Shown here in pieces: positions 1 to 11,622 of a stretch of DNA of 64,000 nt. The position numbers and the translations under genes are program-made. The notes beneath the pieces are model-generated. The model did no database searches and was not told the origin of the DNA. It was given only the letters and a program-made list of their open reading frames with translations. The stretch is from the NCBI GenBank assembly GCA_963969345.1, contig OZ017770.1, forward strand, positions 10,038,180-10,102,179, given 5' to 3'. The DNA is from Turbatrix aceti. Its lineage: Eukaryota; Nematoda; Chromadorea; Rhabditida; Panagrolaimidae. Within the stretch, counting starts at the first letter, position 1, and each line of letters starts with the position of its first letter.

Positions 1-634
1 TTCTTTTCGATCCTGACTCTGTATTTCGATTCTGATTGATTGGTTTTTGACAGATTTCTGACCCAAATTGTCCATTGTTTTTACTATTTTAGTTCAATAA
101 AATTTATGGAAGGAAAAACAAAAAATCCAGACAAGATTTTTTTTAAAAGTTATGTTTGATGAATGATGAATGAATCATTGTTATCACTTGTTACCCCCCC
201 CCCAGCATCCTGAACCCCTTCTTCCCTATTTCATGTTGATTTGATAATTTTCAGCTGACATGAATAATTTATATGAGCTCGCTTTCTTTCATTCTCGCAT
301 TCATTTTCAGCGTTGATCCTACTTACTATTTTTCATCGTCTTTTTTTTGATTTTTCCTTAAAAAAAGAAAAGTTGTTGTTCTTGATAACGCGTACGTATG
401 TAATGCTGATCATTTAAAAATAATTTATTTATTTATGCTGCGCAATTCATTTTTATTTGTCCTTACATACGCGGTTAAATGGGTGCTCCCTGGGGCGGAG
501 GGGGCACCTGGGGTGAAGACGAGGGATAAGAAGCGGACATCCTTGTTCTCTCTTTGCTGGAATCCACTTTTTTTGACGTTGTCTAGCCGTGTTGTCTCAC
601 GATCTAAACGATCCAAACAAGCGTTAAATTTCAG
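1..634. other. Upstream/intron sequence of the RIPOR-like gene
   Basis: No exon could be supported here. The stretch holds a run of C at about 195-204 and AT-rich sequence. Because the first exon I can place (635) starts behind a good acceptor (TTTCAG), this is most likely intron or 5' sequence of the gene that follows. An open frame at 435-707 overlaps that exon in the wrong frame and was not accepted. Confidence 0.4.
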
Positions 635-3600
635 AACTCCAAAGAAAAAATTAACAAGCAATCATTCCGCGTCCGATTTGCTCCGATATATCGGTAGCCG
701 GCGATGACCGCCGTACCGAGTATCTTTTTCAATCCCTTATCAAGGGTCTAAAGTCTGTTTTTGTTTCTGTTTCTGTTTTTTGATTTTTTGATTGCTTTTT
801 CTATTCTTTGTTGACAATAAAAATAAATAAAAAAATTTCAGCGACTATCAAAGCTATTTTGCCTCGCTTTACGCAGCTAGCCAGAAAGAGGGTGACGAGC
901 TCGGCAAGAAAGACTCCGATAGACATGACTCAACGCCGGACACGTCATCCTTGATCAACAGCAGCTTGAAAAGAAAAAACAATGTACGTATCATGTGATC
1001 ATTCTTTCTGATTCTTTTTTATTTTGCAAGAATGCAAAGGTGGCGGCGGCAGCAGGAAAAAAGAGGTGATGCGTAGGCCGGCGAGGCGATTCAATTGGTC
1101 ATCAGATGGGCAGGCACAAACAACATGGGTCGTTTGATTTTCTGATACCTCACGAATTGGCCTGCCTGCTCAGGTGGCCCAGTCTCTTTCATTCCTCTCT
1201 CTTTTTTTGCCCACACGCATTGGAAAAAAGGGAACGAACCTGCATTTGTTCGGGTACATATAGCTTTTGACCTTGGCATTGAATCGCTGATGAGTCTACG
1301 AAGATCTCCCTGTCTTTACGATCGCTTGTCGAGGAGTCAAAGAGAATGGGCAAACTTTGGGAATTTGTACATGTACAATTTTTTTCTACGGAATCGGAAA
1401 TATTTGCAATTTGTGTAACTAATGTTTTGTAATTGGGGAGTGGGCATGCTTTTATTCTATGATATTTTTTGTAGTTTCTGTTGTCTTTTGCAGCATTAAA
1501 AACAATGAAAAAAAACAAGCGTCGGAACAAACGTAAAAATAATTCTCATTGGTTTTGGAAAAACGTAGGCACATGATCATTTTGTTTTTTTTTGGAGTTA
1601 AAAAAAGAACTTTAATTTTTTCATTGAATCAAAAAAATCTAAATATTTACCAATTTAAAAATTTATTTTTATCGATTCTGGAAAATGTAAGCACATGACC
1701 ATTTTTTGTTTTTTGCGCGTCAAAAAACAATCGTAATTTTTTTATTGCGTCAACAAAATTCGAAATATTTATGTACCACTTTAAAATTTTTTTTCTAGGT
1801 TTCCTTACTACTTGCGAAGGAAAATCAAAAGCTGTACGAAGTCCACTGCAACCGGGCAAATCAGTTGTTTGAACAGTTTCAAACAATTCAACGCCAAGTC
1901 GGCTATCGTAAGTTTTCCACATTTTTTTGCTTTTTACTTTTTGCTTTTTGCATTTCAAACCAGAGACCCAACCCCTTCAACTGACCAGACAATCCTCAAG
2001 CACAGGAAAAAAAGAGATAAATTTGTAATTCCGCTTGAGAGCTTCCACTTATTTTTGTTTACCTGTGAGAAAGTGAAAGAGAGTGTGAACGTCCGTTTCT
2101 TATGCATGTTCAAACGGTGAATGAATGAATATGAATCATGTATGCTTGATGGCTATCTTTCGTTTTCCCTTGCATCAAACAGTCACTTGAATACTGTGTA
2201 CTATTGTGTGGTGTGGTCACCACACACTGTGGTATGGTGTCTTCCTATCCTATCCTTGCTTGCGTTCGTTCCCATTCTTAGTTAGCTATCATTCGTACCC
2301 CCTTTTCTTCTTTCCCGCTCGCTCCAACCGAGAAAAAACTTTTGTATAGCATTTTTTTGCCTTGTAATGCAATGCAAAAAATACTCGCTTGACCCGAACG
2401 CCGTTCTGGTCGAGCGAATGCCGACGGTTTGACTCGCTGACGATGATCGTCCGGCCTCGGTTGGGAGTCGAGTCGGCGCAATGTTTAGTACGGAAAATAG
2501 TGGCATCCTGCCTACCTTCGGACTTTTCATTTATTACCTGATACAATAGAAATCTATGTATCTATTGTTTCATGCTCCTACCTGTCATGCCCAACATGAG
2601 TGGAGCATCCCTGTTGTCCTCTTTGGCAGCCAGCACTCACCCCTTTTTTTTCATCTTCCTACCCTCTTTCGCCGACGACCGACTGACCTAACCAGGGTTT
2701 TTACCACACCCATCCATCAGTTACATAGTACATTGTTTGCCGCGGCAAAGGTTGCGCATCGTTGCAACTTTTTGACTGCAAGTCTGGAACAAACGCACTT
2801 TTTACAACTATTTACAAAATATTGAACACTTTTAGCCCCGATTTTGACCCTCTTAGACTTCTATGGCCATTGTTTTGACTTTTTTGTAGGTCCACTTAAC
2901 TTTTTTTCTGTCTATGTTTGTTGAAAAAGCTTGTTGGATAACAAGAAGATGCAATGAGAATTGCATCTCCTTACTTAGTTGGGTAGCAGAAGTGGTAACC
3001 AACCGGCTGAATGACTCTGGATGTTTGGATGAAGGGGTTGTTGTTGATTGACCATGTTTTTTGTTCTTGCAATGAAGTGACCTGTACTGTGTGTACAGCG
3101 TGCTTTTTGACATGACGAGTGGACACTGACTAACTTTGCTCCCTCCGCTTTTGTAGCAACAAGCATCCCGAACGCTCTTCTTGGATGCTGTGTTTTTTTT
3201 GCTGGGGGGAAGAAACAAAAAATCTGTATGTATACATTCCCATTGACTGGTTTAATTTTTTTTGCGGAAAATAATAGGAATTTAACTTTTTTTGTTGTCT
3301 GAGAATTTTTTTCTATAACATTTACAAAACTGCCCACACGTATGTACTGGAACTCCCATGCCGCCGGGAGAAAGCGCTTGTATCATCTAATTAAACATGA
3401 TATAAATCAGCCAATAAAGAAAAAAACAAGAATCTAAAAAATAAAAAAAACGACATTTCCGATCTCGTTCCCCTCCGGGTTTTTTTTATGTTGTCGAAAT
3501 CCGCTGGTAGCAATGCATCTGCTTTTAATCCTGAAAATTGAATTATTGCATTCTCTCTTCTGACTTCAGTGTCCTGTGAGAAGAGTAACTTTCAATAACG

Positions 3601-6600
3601 TTAAAAACAGGTTCTCATACTTTTTAATTTTCATTAAAACGCTAACACGTATATTTATTATTTGTTGCAGATTTTTCTCTTTATCTTCTAAATATAAGTT
3701 AAATCCCGATCTTCCTTTGTTGTTATTTGTCGCACGTTTTTGGGGATAAAAATTTTATAAACCCTTTTCGTTGCATATTTATTTTTTTAATGCACGGAAG
3801 AGATAAACTGCTTGTTTAAGAATCTGAAGAAGGGAAGATGAAACATTTTGCATTTTTCATTTTGCATAATTTGATTTTTAACGCGTTTTGAGAAAACCTG
3901 AGATCACGTTGTTTGTCTCTGTCTTATTTTTTCTGCTTCACGTTACCAATTAAAGCCTAATTATTTGTACGACGACTTTGATAGACAGAGCCCCGGACCA
4001 GTTGTATTCCTGATCTGGTCGGTTTTTACGCATAGAACCTGGGCCTAAAGGGGAACCTCAACACTGACACCGACTAACTCCCTCCTGATCCTGTTCCTCT
4101 TCCGTTGGTTGTGTCTGTCTACGCAATAGGAGGTGAAGGGAGATATTATGTTTGTCTTGATGAGTTCTGTTTTTTATGGACAATAAATTTTTTTTTTATA
4201 TTTAATATTATTTAGTGTGAAAGCAATTTTTTTTTCCTTTGTTTTAACACAAAATTTGGCGGTTGAGTGAACGATGACATTCTTTTGAGGTTTTACGATA
4301 CATAAATGCGATGTTTTACACCCTCCCTTTCTAACGTTTTTTTGCATCCCGCAAAGGTGCAAATTTGAAAAAAATAGCAGCGATGAAGGAAACATTTTGT
4401 AACCCATGACACACCTTTCCTTTGAACCGAACTGAGTATCGAATTACCCTACCAGGAAGAAGGTGGCGAGTTTATTGTGTAAACAGGTTTTGACAAAATT
4501 GAAGAATTAAGAGAAACTGTTTTTAACAAATTTTACTTAGGATTATTCATTTCTCAAAAAGTTCAACTTGCATTGTATTAAATTTGTTTTCTCATTCTTC
4601 GTTTTTTTTCTCCCAAAAAAGACGAGATAAGTGACCATGCATAGTCCCAAAGTGTAGTTTCAAGTCCTTATCCTGCTTTCTTGCATCCATGATTCGTCGA
4701 AATCCCAATCATTGCACCACTACCTCTTTCTTTTTCTACTACTCCTTCACTCCCTTTCCCCGGTCTCCTCATCCGTAATATACAACGAAGTAGTAGTGAC
4801 TGTTTTGTTGTTGTAATGTTCCGGTTTTACTTATTATGTCTTATTTTTTTTCACTTATTTTTGTACGATTGTTGTAGGATACCAGATGAAAAATCAAATC
4901 GATTACGGATTTGTTTTGTCACGCTTAAGGCGATCTGGTGTAATACGTTCTGTAATTATTTGTTTTGAACCCGCAGGGAGGAAAAAGGGTTACGTGTTGA
5001 TGGAAAATAGGCGATAAAATATTTAAATAATTATTATGCGTTCCGTTTTTTTTAAGAATATCGCAGATTTGGTTTTTTTTGCGTCACGAGTTTTTTAAAC
5101 TGTTTTTTTTTGTTTGCACATAAAAAAGTTAGACTAACTATTTACTAATTTTTGACTCATTAAGCTTGTTCGGTAGCCTTACCCTTCTTGCTCATCCTCA
5201 TCCTCTCTTGATATTAGTATAAATCTTTCGGATTTTTTTTCAATGCAAACTCACTTTAACGTATGGGGTTTTACGTTGACATTAGTTTTAGTTTTGTCAA
5301 TATAACGCTTTGCATCCATCCCATCTTTACCCTGCTTCGGTCACTATTACAATTTCTCATCGAAGGTGTTGAGCTACCAGTTGTACTCTAGAGGAGGAAA
5401 GCAAAGCATACATACATTAGAACGCATTTCTGTTTAATTGTTTTTTTCAACATACATACATATGTACCTAAAACAAAATTTTTGTATCCACTTTTTCAAG
5501 TAGTCTAAACACAAAAATTGTATCAAGGGTGTGAAGCAAGGTATGTATCAACATAGACGGAGGGCCAGTCTCCCTCCCCCCTACCCCAAACGAACACCTA
5601 TTTGTATGCTAATTCGGGTATAATATTTATTTTGTTTGTTTTGCTTGATACGCATAATGTTGCTTGCTTAGATAAGCGAAAGACTAAGGAAATTTGTTGG
5701 AAGGTCAACGTTGAATGATTTTGCATTTGATTTTCAGAAAAAAGTGCCGATTCAAAGACAAAACCTACGAATGATTTACGGCCAACCGGCCTAAACGAAG
5801 GAGGTGTTACGATCCAGAGTGGTACAAATACGATTACGCTGAAAACAACGAGGAATAATAACTGGAGAAGAGACAGAGAATTGGCAAGCAGTCCGCTAGT
5901 TTCTGCGTCAAATACTGGCACACTCGTTATCAATACCCACAAAGGTCAGGCACCATCGGCGGAACTAAATCGCCTACGAACGTCTCTTGTCGAAATTGAA
6001 ATGGAACTTGCTGGCATGCTGGGTCGCCTTCACGTAGAGTTGAAAAGTAAGTTGTTTTTTTTTTCCGTATTTTTTTTTCTGATCATGCATAATTTTTTAG
6101 CTATTATCGGTTTCGCTCGAATAACTCCGGGCGACGTCTTTGAAGTTGTCATCAAACACGGCTCACAAAAATGGAAATCTCGCGGAAAAACCCTGAGCGA
6201 CAGATCACAAAAATGGGATGTGTGTCAGACATTTCTCACGTGCATGCCTGACATGCCAATTTACATCAAGGTCGTCGAAATCAAGCTTTTTACCTCCAAA
6301 CTGTTGAATGAGCGATCCTTTGACCCTTCACATTTTTTTTCCAATCAACCACAGTTGGTTACGATGAATTTGAACAATATTGGTACCATTAAGCTGCAAC
6401 TCGTCATTACCTGGATGTAAGCTGTCTCCGATTTTTTGCTCTCTCAATAATTTAAAATTTTTTTATTTGCAGACCGTTATTGACTTCAAAAAGCTCCATA
6501 AGATCTCTCGGTTCGTGTCAAGGAGCTACGATGCTGAAAAATCAATCGCGAGTCAATGATGGAACCTTTCCTCATTCCATATCAATGACCAGTTCTTCAA

Positions 6601-9030
6601 ATTCGTATTCGACAAACACAGCATCACTACAACACCGAGGAGGTGGAGGTGGAGAGAGCACGGGTGAGTGGTAATATACAGCATCGGTAGCGAAGAGGGA
6701 GGGGGGGGGGGCTTTCTGTGTGTGTGAAATGTGTGAATTGTAAATACAGAGAGACATGACATGTGCATTGACCTGACGTAAAGCCTGTAATTTATTTAGA
6801 AACCGCAATTCCTCCTTCGCCTTCAACAAAGATTGCACTACGACAGAAAAAGCGTCAGCGACACGCTACATCGACGATCAATGAGCTTGACAAGGAGAAA
6901 TGGCGTTCTTCGACGCTCATATTGGACAACATGTATCGCGATATTTCTAAATCCATTCCTACAATCGACGATTTGACCGGACTGAAGGGACTTTCTGAAT
7001 CGAGGAAGAATATCTCCAAGGTAAGCCTGCCTGACGAAAAAGGGAACCACGCGGATGTTGACTTGGAGAATGACAACACGTCGTCTAATTGGTCGAGAAG
7101 CTTGTCCCATCATCATCTGAGTGATATCTCGGAGAACACGCATCTCAAGCCGCACATGAGTTTGTCGAAGAGCGTTGAAGCGGATCTCGTCCGTCAACAA
7201 CACCCTTCCCATCTTGTCCGGGCTGGCATTGATTCTGATGGGTCATCAGACACGTCTTCTCAGCGCCAGACCCTGAATCAGACCTCCTGCGGCCTGGAGC
7301 GCATAGATCAGCTTCTCCAGCTTATGGACAAGATTCGCAACTTGGTGAACTCGTCTCACACCTGTGAGTACAGCCAGGTGGCAACGTTCGAAGCTTGCAT
7401 GCTCAATTGGGAGGCTGTCCTCAAGCTGAGCCGGGCAACGCTCTTGGAAAGCCAGAAATCAATTATCCGAGGAGCGTCGCATAATTCGGCTGGCGCGGGT
7501 TTTCGGAAGATGTTCAACAAGAGGTCATCCGTTTACCACCATCATCCTTCTTCGAACGCATCCGACGAAATTGACGACAACGCGGTTCATGCAACGACAG
7601 ACCAAATATCGGAGAACGATAGTGGAATTGATTCTCTTCGCCAACAGGTGTCCCCGTACATTTCGCGTCCACAGCATAACTTCATGCCAAGTGGACAGGC
7701 AACGAGCAATAACAACTCGGCTTCAAGGACGGGAACTGGCCCGGCTCAGCGACGTTTCAAGCAATTCAAAGAACGCAGAAAGTCTTTGGGTGTCGTTTTA
7801 GATACGATGACGTCGTCTGATTACGAGAAATTTGCCCTAAATTCGGACAAGTTCTGGGAAGCTGCTGAGATCGCGAACGCTCAATCCACGGCTGAGGCAA
7901 ACCAAACAGCGAGCGGAAATTCAGAAATCGATGACTGTCTGGAGCACCATCTCAGACGCGCTGTTACGACTCTTGACGTCCTCCGACACATGAACGCAAA
8001 CAGTCCACTGGAGTACAAGTTGTCCGAACTCCTTGCCAACATGGAGCAGGATACTATTGCACTTGAAGAACTGCTCAACCTCAGCGACAACCTCCCCACT
8101 GTTCCTGACGCTCAAATTTGTAAGTTGTTACAACACTGAAAAAAAACATTTTTTAAATTTAAATTTTTTAGTGCTCAATGAACTTGGATGCGATACTGAA
8201 ATCCAAAAAGCCTGGATGACAATTTGCCGTCTGTCAAGCAGCATCCTCGTTGCCCCGACTGAAGTTGTGCAGAAGTCGCTTTCTGGCTACATCGTATCTA
8301 TTGTTGAACCACGTTATCCGGCTTTGGTACAGACAGGTGAGCACATTCAGAATTGACTAACCTGAATAATTTGACTTTTTTAGTTTACGAAGCACTGAAC
8401 AAAGTCCTCATCGAACAAGGCTACTGGCAACCAGAATCCGTCAGTGTATTCCAATTCCATGGAATTTTCCGTGGCAAACACCTGCTACCATTCATCGAAA
8501 ACCTCGCTCACGAATCATGGATTACAAGCAATCTTTTATCCGGAAATTCATCGATTGTCTCGGATGTTATGGCTCGTCTCAAGATTGTTCCTGTTGTGCC
8601 ACCACTTGAGAGTCTTCGGCATATTGCCAAATGCCTTTTATCCGAGAAAAAAGAAATTCGCAATGCTATTGGTTTGTTAAATACACCTTTTTGAAATCAA
8701 ATAATTTTTTGTTTTTAGAATCCTATCTCCGAAGTGCAAAGTACAACTTAGCTAACGACCTCGCTTCCTGTTTTATTTGTTTGATGGAGCACAAAGAATC
8801 CGCGACCCGACAAGGCGCATGCAGGGCGCTGTCCATTATTCAGGTTTGTTTGAATTTTTTTTACAAAAAAAAAATTATAAAAAAAAATATTTTAGAACGA
8901 AAACGTCATTGATGCTCTGCAATACGTAGCTACCGAAGATCCGATCTACGAAGTGCAACAAGAAGCCCGTGACGCTCTCTCCTCATTCGGTTATTCATAC
9001 CATGACTACGAAGAAGTAACAAAAGTTTGA
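635..9030 (+). CDS. RIPOR/FAM65 family Rho-interacting protein (5' partial)
   Basis: Twelve exons join in frame: 635-693, 842-983, 1799-1907, 4878-4937, 5738-6046, 6101-6416, 6473-6663, 6800-8119, 8172-8336, 8384-8671, 8719-8843 and 8896-9030, giving 1,072 residues and a TGA stop. Three parts match vertebrate RIPOR proteins as I remember them. The first is the N-terminal helical segment (LYEVHCNR). The second is the domain beginning GFARITPGD and ending [11 protein letters not shown]. The third is the C-terminal helical-repeat region with [14 protein letters not shown] and a final [14 protein letters not shown] proteins bind active RhoA and restrain or direct it in cell polarity and migration. 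The middle (about 6480-7800) is low-complexity Ser/Thr/Asn sequence. Introns near the 5' end are long (one is 2.97 kb) while 3' introns are 47-54 nt. The start codon was not found; small exons in the long introns could have been missed. Confidence 0.88.
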
Positions 9031-9177
9031 TACTTTTAACATTTCTGACCCAATGACACTATGACAACTTATTTTTTCTTACATGTGTTTTTTGTCATAC
9101 TCAATACGTATGAAAGTGTACGGGATTGTAGACCCTGATAAAGTGATATATAGCTTTTAATTAAAGATTTATTTGAT

Positions 9178-10347
9178 TTATTCGCTTCCAACAGCCACAA
9201 CAATGTTTACAACATCTTGTTTTTTGGTTGGGGATACGGGAACGCCGGCAATCGAAGGATCTTTAAAGACCCCAGAGTTGTAGTACGCGTCAAAGGCATG
9301 ATCGGGTTGGTAGGGTTCCTCGTTGATGTCAAACGGAGGGGCAGAGAGGAATTCATATGTCTCCTCTTGGGGAAGAGGAAACAATGGAATAGGAACGGCT
9401 CCATCCAGCAACTCCGAAAAATCCAATTTGGAAAAGTACAAGCTTTCCTTGACAGATTTTATGTCAAATCGCTTTTTTGGATCTTCGATTGACATCTGTC
9501 GAAGCAGAGATTCCAATTTTCCCTTGCGGCTTTGTTTTACGTAGGGTAGTCTTAAATCAACCAAAGGAACCCCGGTGAGGAGCTCCATAATGGTAATGGC
9601 CAGGGAATAGACGTCGACATTGTACGTGTACTCAATTCCCTCGGTTGTGATCTCAGGTGCCCGGTAGTCAGGTGTACCTGAGAAATCCGTAGCGTAGGGG
9701 CCCTTGCAAATTAGCCCAACGTCTGCGAGTACAGTTTTCTTGTTGCAGTCGATGAAGATGCTGAATACAAAAAACAAGTATTAAAAATTGCGTTTAACAA
9801 AAAATTTATTCACTTGTCAGGCTTGATGTCACGGTGAATCCATCCCTGTCCGTGAACGTATTCCAAGGCCAAAACAATGCATGCGAAATGGTATCGAACT
9901 TCGTGTTCTGTCAGCTTTCGGCCCTGGAAAAATGTTTTATCGGCTAAAAAATAAAATTGAATGCTTACAGCATATTCGAGGCGCTGGGTAAGATTGCAGC
10001 GATAAAGAGGGTAGCCGAAGAAGAAAAAATCAGTCGTTTCAAATGCTAAAAAAATTTTTACTCACATAAATAATATTTATAGCTCACCAAATAGCATTCT
10101 GATTAAAAACGGATGAACTGCTTTTTTGAGAAATTCGAATTCTGCTAATATGCGATCTAAAATTGTATTTATAAATACATGTTTATTTTTTTTGAGGTAA
10201 ACAGAAAAATGATAACTCACTGGGACATGGAAGCTTGGCACTTTTTTTCAAGACGTACACAATACCGTTTCTTCGAATAGGATAGACGTCATTTGCGTGA
10301 TCGCCGGGGAACGGCTTTCCAAACGTGAACGAGTTTAGCCAGATCAT
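9178..10347 (-). CDS. AGC-like Ser/Thr protein kinase, DFG changed to DVG
   Basis: Five exons (10347-10221, 10156-10088, 10045-9969, 9923-9814, 9760-9178) join in frame to 321 residues. The catalytic loop is HRDIKPDN (Asp123). The Mg-binding motif is DVG rather than DFG (Asp141). The activation segment ends in APE (YRAPE), and the VxxLKK segment supplies the ATP-anchoring Lys near residue 34. The Gly-rich loop is weak (FGKPFPGD). Spacing and the FLKKAVHPF-type C-helix region look AGC-like, but I cannot name the subfamily. The C-terminal ~60 residues are acidic/aromatic. The ATG follows an acceptor-like CTTTTAG by about 8 nt, suggesting a trans-spliced start. It converges on the RIPOR gene with only 147 bp between the stop codons. 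An active kinase is likely, since DVG still keeps the metal-binding Asp. Confidence 0.85.
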
Positions 10348-10606
10348 TTTCGGGTCTAAAAGTGCAAGTTACGTGCAAAAAAAAATAAAAGAACAGCTCT
10401 GTTCCAACGCGATCAACACACAGGTGAAATAAAGTGCACTACTTGAAATCCGAAGTTTTCGACTTTGTCAAAACATGTTTATTCTAACAAACTTTCTTAT
10501 ATCTCCGAGATTTCCGCCAGATGGACGGCAATTTAAATAAATACACAACCGGGAGCTACATTGTACATATGTACACGAACAGAGCGTTGAACAAAATACA
10601 AGTGGC
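10348..10606. other. Intergenic, AT-rich
   Basis: This is the presumed promoter region of the minus-strand kinase. No gene, tRNA or clear motif was recognised. Confidence 0.4.
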
Positions 10607-11119
10607 TTACACACTGCTGATCTTTATTCTATCGATCAATACAAACAAAAACACAAAGAAGCAAAATTTTACAGGATATACTGAAATTCGAACCTCAATT
10701 GTACCCTTAGGAAAAAAATGATGCTCAACAAGAGTGAACTTGAACTTTTAAAAAACAATATCAGCTGATTGCTGATGCAAAAGATGTGAGTCAGATATTT
10801 TATTCGACCAGCAGAGCAATGGAAAACCTTAAAAATAGATGAACTAGGTTGGACTTGGCAGCCAGATGTTAAATATAAAAATCCCAGCCAACTGTTTTGT
10901 CTTCCGGAAAAAGAAAGAGATAAATATGCATCATTCATCACCACACCTACGTATGACGTCAATTTAATTTTTTTTTCAAAAAGGTGTTATTCAGTGAATT
11001 TTTTTTACCTGCATTAATTTAATTTTTGCTTTCGTCATTTTTTTTTGCAATTTTGCAAAAAAATATTTTTAGCGTGCAAAGAAAAAGTAAAAAAAACTTT
11101 ACCAAAAATTGACATCGTG
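10607..11119. repeat. Dispersed ~0.5-kb repeat, copy A
   Basis: This segment aligns over its full length with 13676-14158 in the same orientation. Shared blocks include a TTTATTCTATCGATCAATAC block at the start, a GACCAGCAGAGCA block in the middle, a TCCCAGCCAACTG block and a final CAAAAATTGACATCGTG. The copies differ by substitutions and short indels, so this is not a recent duplication. No coding frame is conserved between them. No terminal inverted repeats or target duplications were found, so the class is unknown. Confidence 0.75.
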
Positions 11120-11164
11120 GACACCCTTGCGCGTCGACAATGACATCCTGACCGAAAACGTAAC

Positions 11165-11256
11165 TGCCCCTGGTTTAGATGGGTGATGAGGCGTCCGCCT
11201 GTCATGCCGAAGTTGAGCAGGCAAGCAATCATGCTGTCAATGTCGACGGCAACCAT
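11165..11256 (-). pseudogene. Protein phosphatase 1 N-terminal fragment
   Basis: On the minus strand an ATG at 11256 opens a peptide MVAVDIDSMIACLLN followed by MTGGRLITHLNQGQL. This resembles the first ~30 residues of PP1 catalytic subunits, especially the nematode sperm-type GSP-3/GSP-4 forms. The similarity then stops, about 45 bp before the boundary of repeat copy A. The metallophosphatase motifs (GDIHG, GDYVDRG, GNHE) were not found downstream on this strand. It is therefore read as a truncated remnant. A first exon with a far-off second exon is less likely, because repeat and kinase sequence lie downstream. Confidence 0.5.
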
Positions 11257-11622
11257 GGTTCAGGTGTTCTGGTGACGCTTACCGCCGCCGGAACCACATA
11301 GCACGCTCACTCCGCCTCGCCGATGGTCCCGACGCCATGCACGTTGAGACTGTGGCCAAGAATCTTCTCAGATGATGATCATGTTGTACACACTGGGATA
11401 AATAGATTTCTGTCAGAGTTTATATAAATCAATCGGCCACCCGTTCCTGTGAGAATCTGTGTTCTGAAAAAAACTGTTTCAAATTTTTTTTCGTTTTTAA
11501 TTTTTTTTTCAAATGTGCAGGCATGTGCAACATGCGTGCGCGGCGGCGACGAGCGCGCAGCGAGAGTTTGCCTTTCGCATTTGCGCCTGCGTTGTTTTAT
11601 ATCTTACTCGCGGGTTAACAGG
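11257..11622. other. Intergenic between PP1 fragment and next gene
   Basis: The GC content rises here relative to the flanks. This could be more of the source locus of the PP1 fragment. An acceptor-like CAAATGTGCAG lies at about 11512-11521 and another (GGTTAACAG) ends just before the next start codon. Confidence 0.4.

Noticed and set aside
435..707. 90-codon open frame near window start
   Set aside because: It overlaps the exon 635-693 in another frame; only the exon frame joins correctly to the RIPOR exons.
2190..2240. Short GTGTGGT/ACCACAC palindrome
   Set aside because: Arms of 7 bp in a GT-rich stretch inside an intron; expected by chance.
5598..5942. Minus-strand 114-codon hydrophobic frame
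   Set aside because: Antisense shadow of a RIPOR exon with a T-rich flank that mimics a membrane segment.
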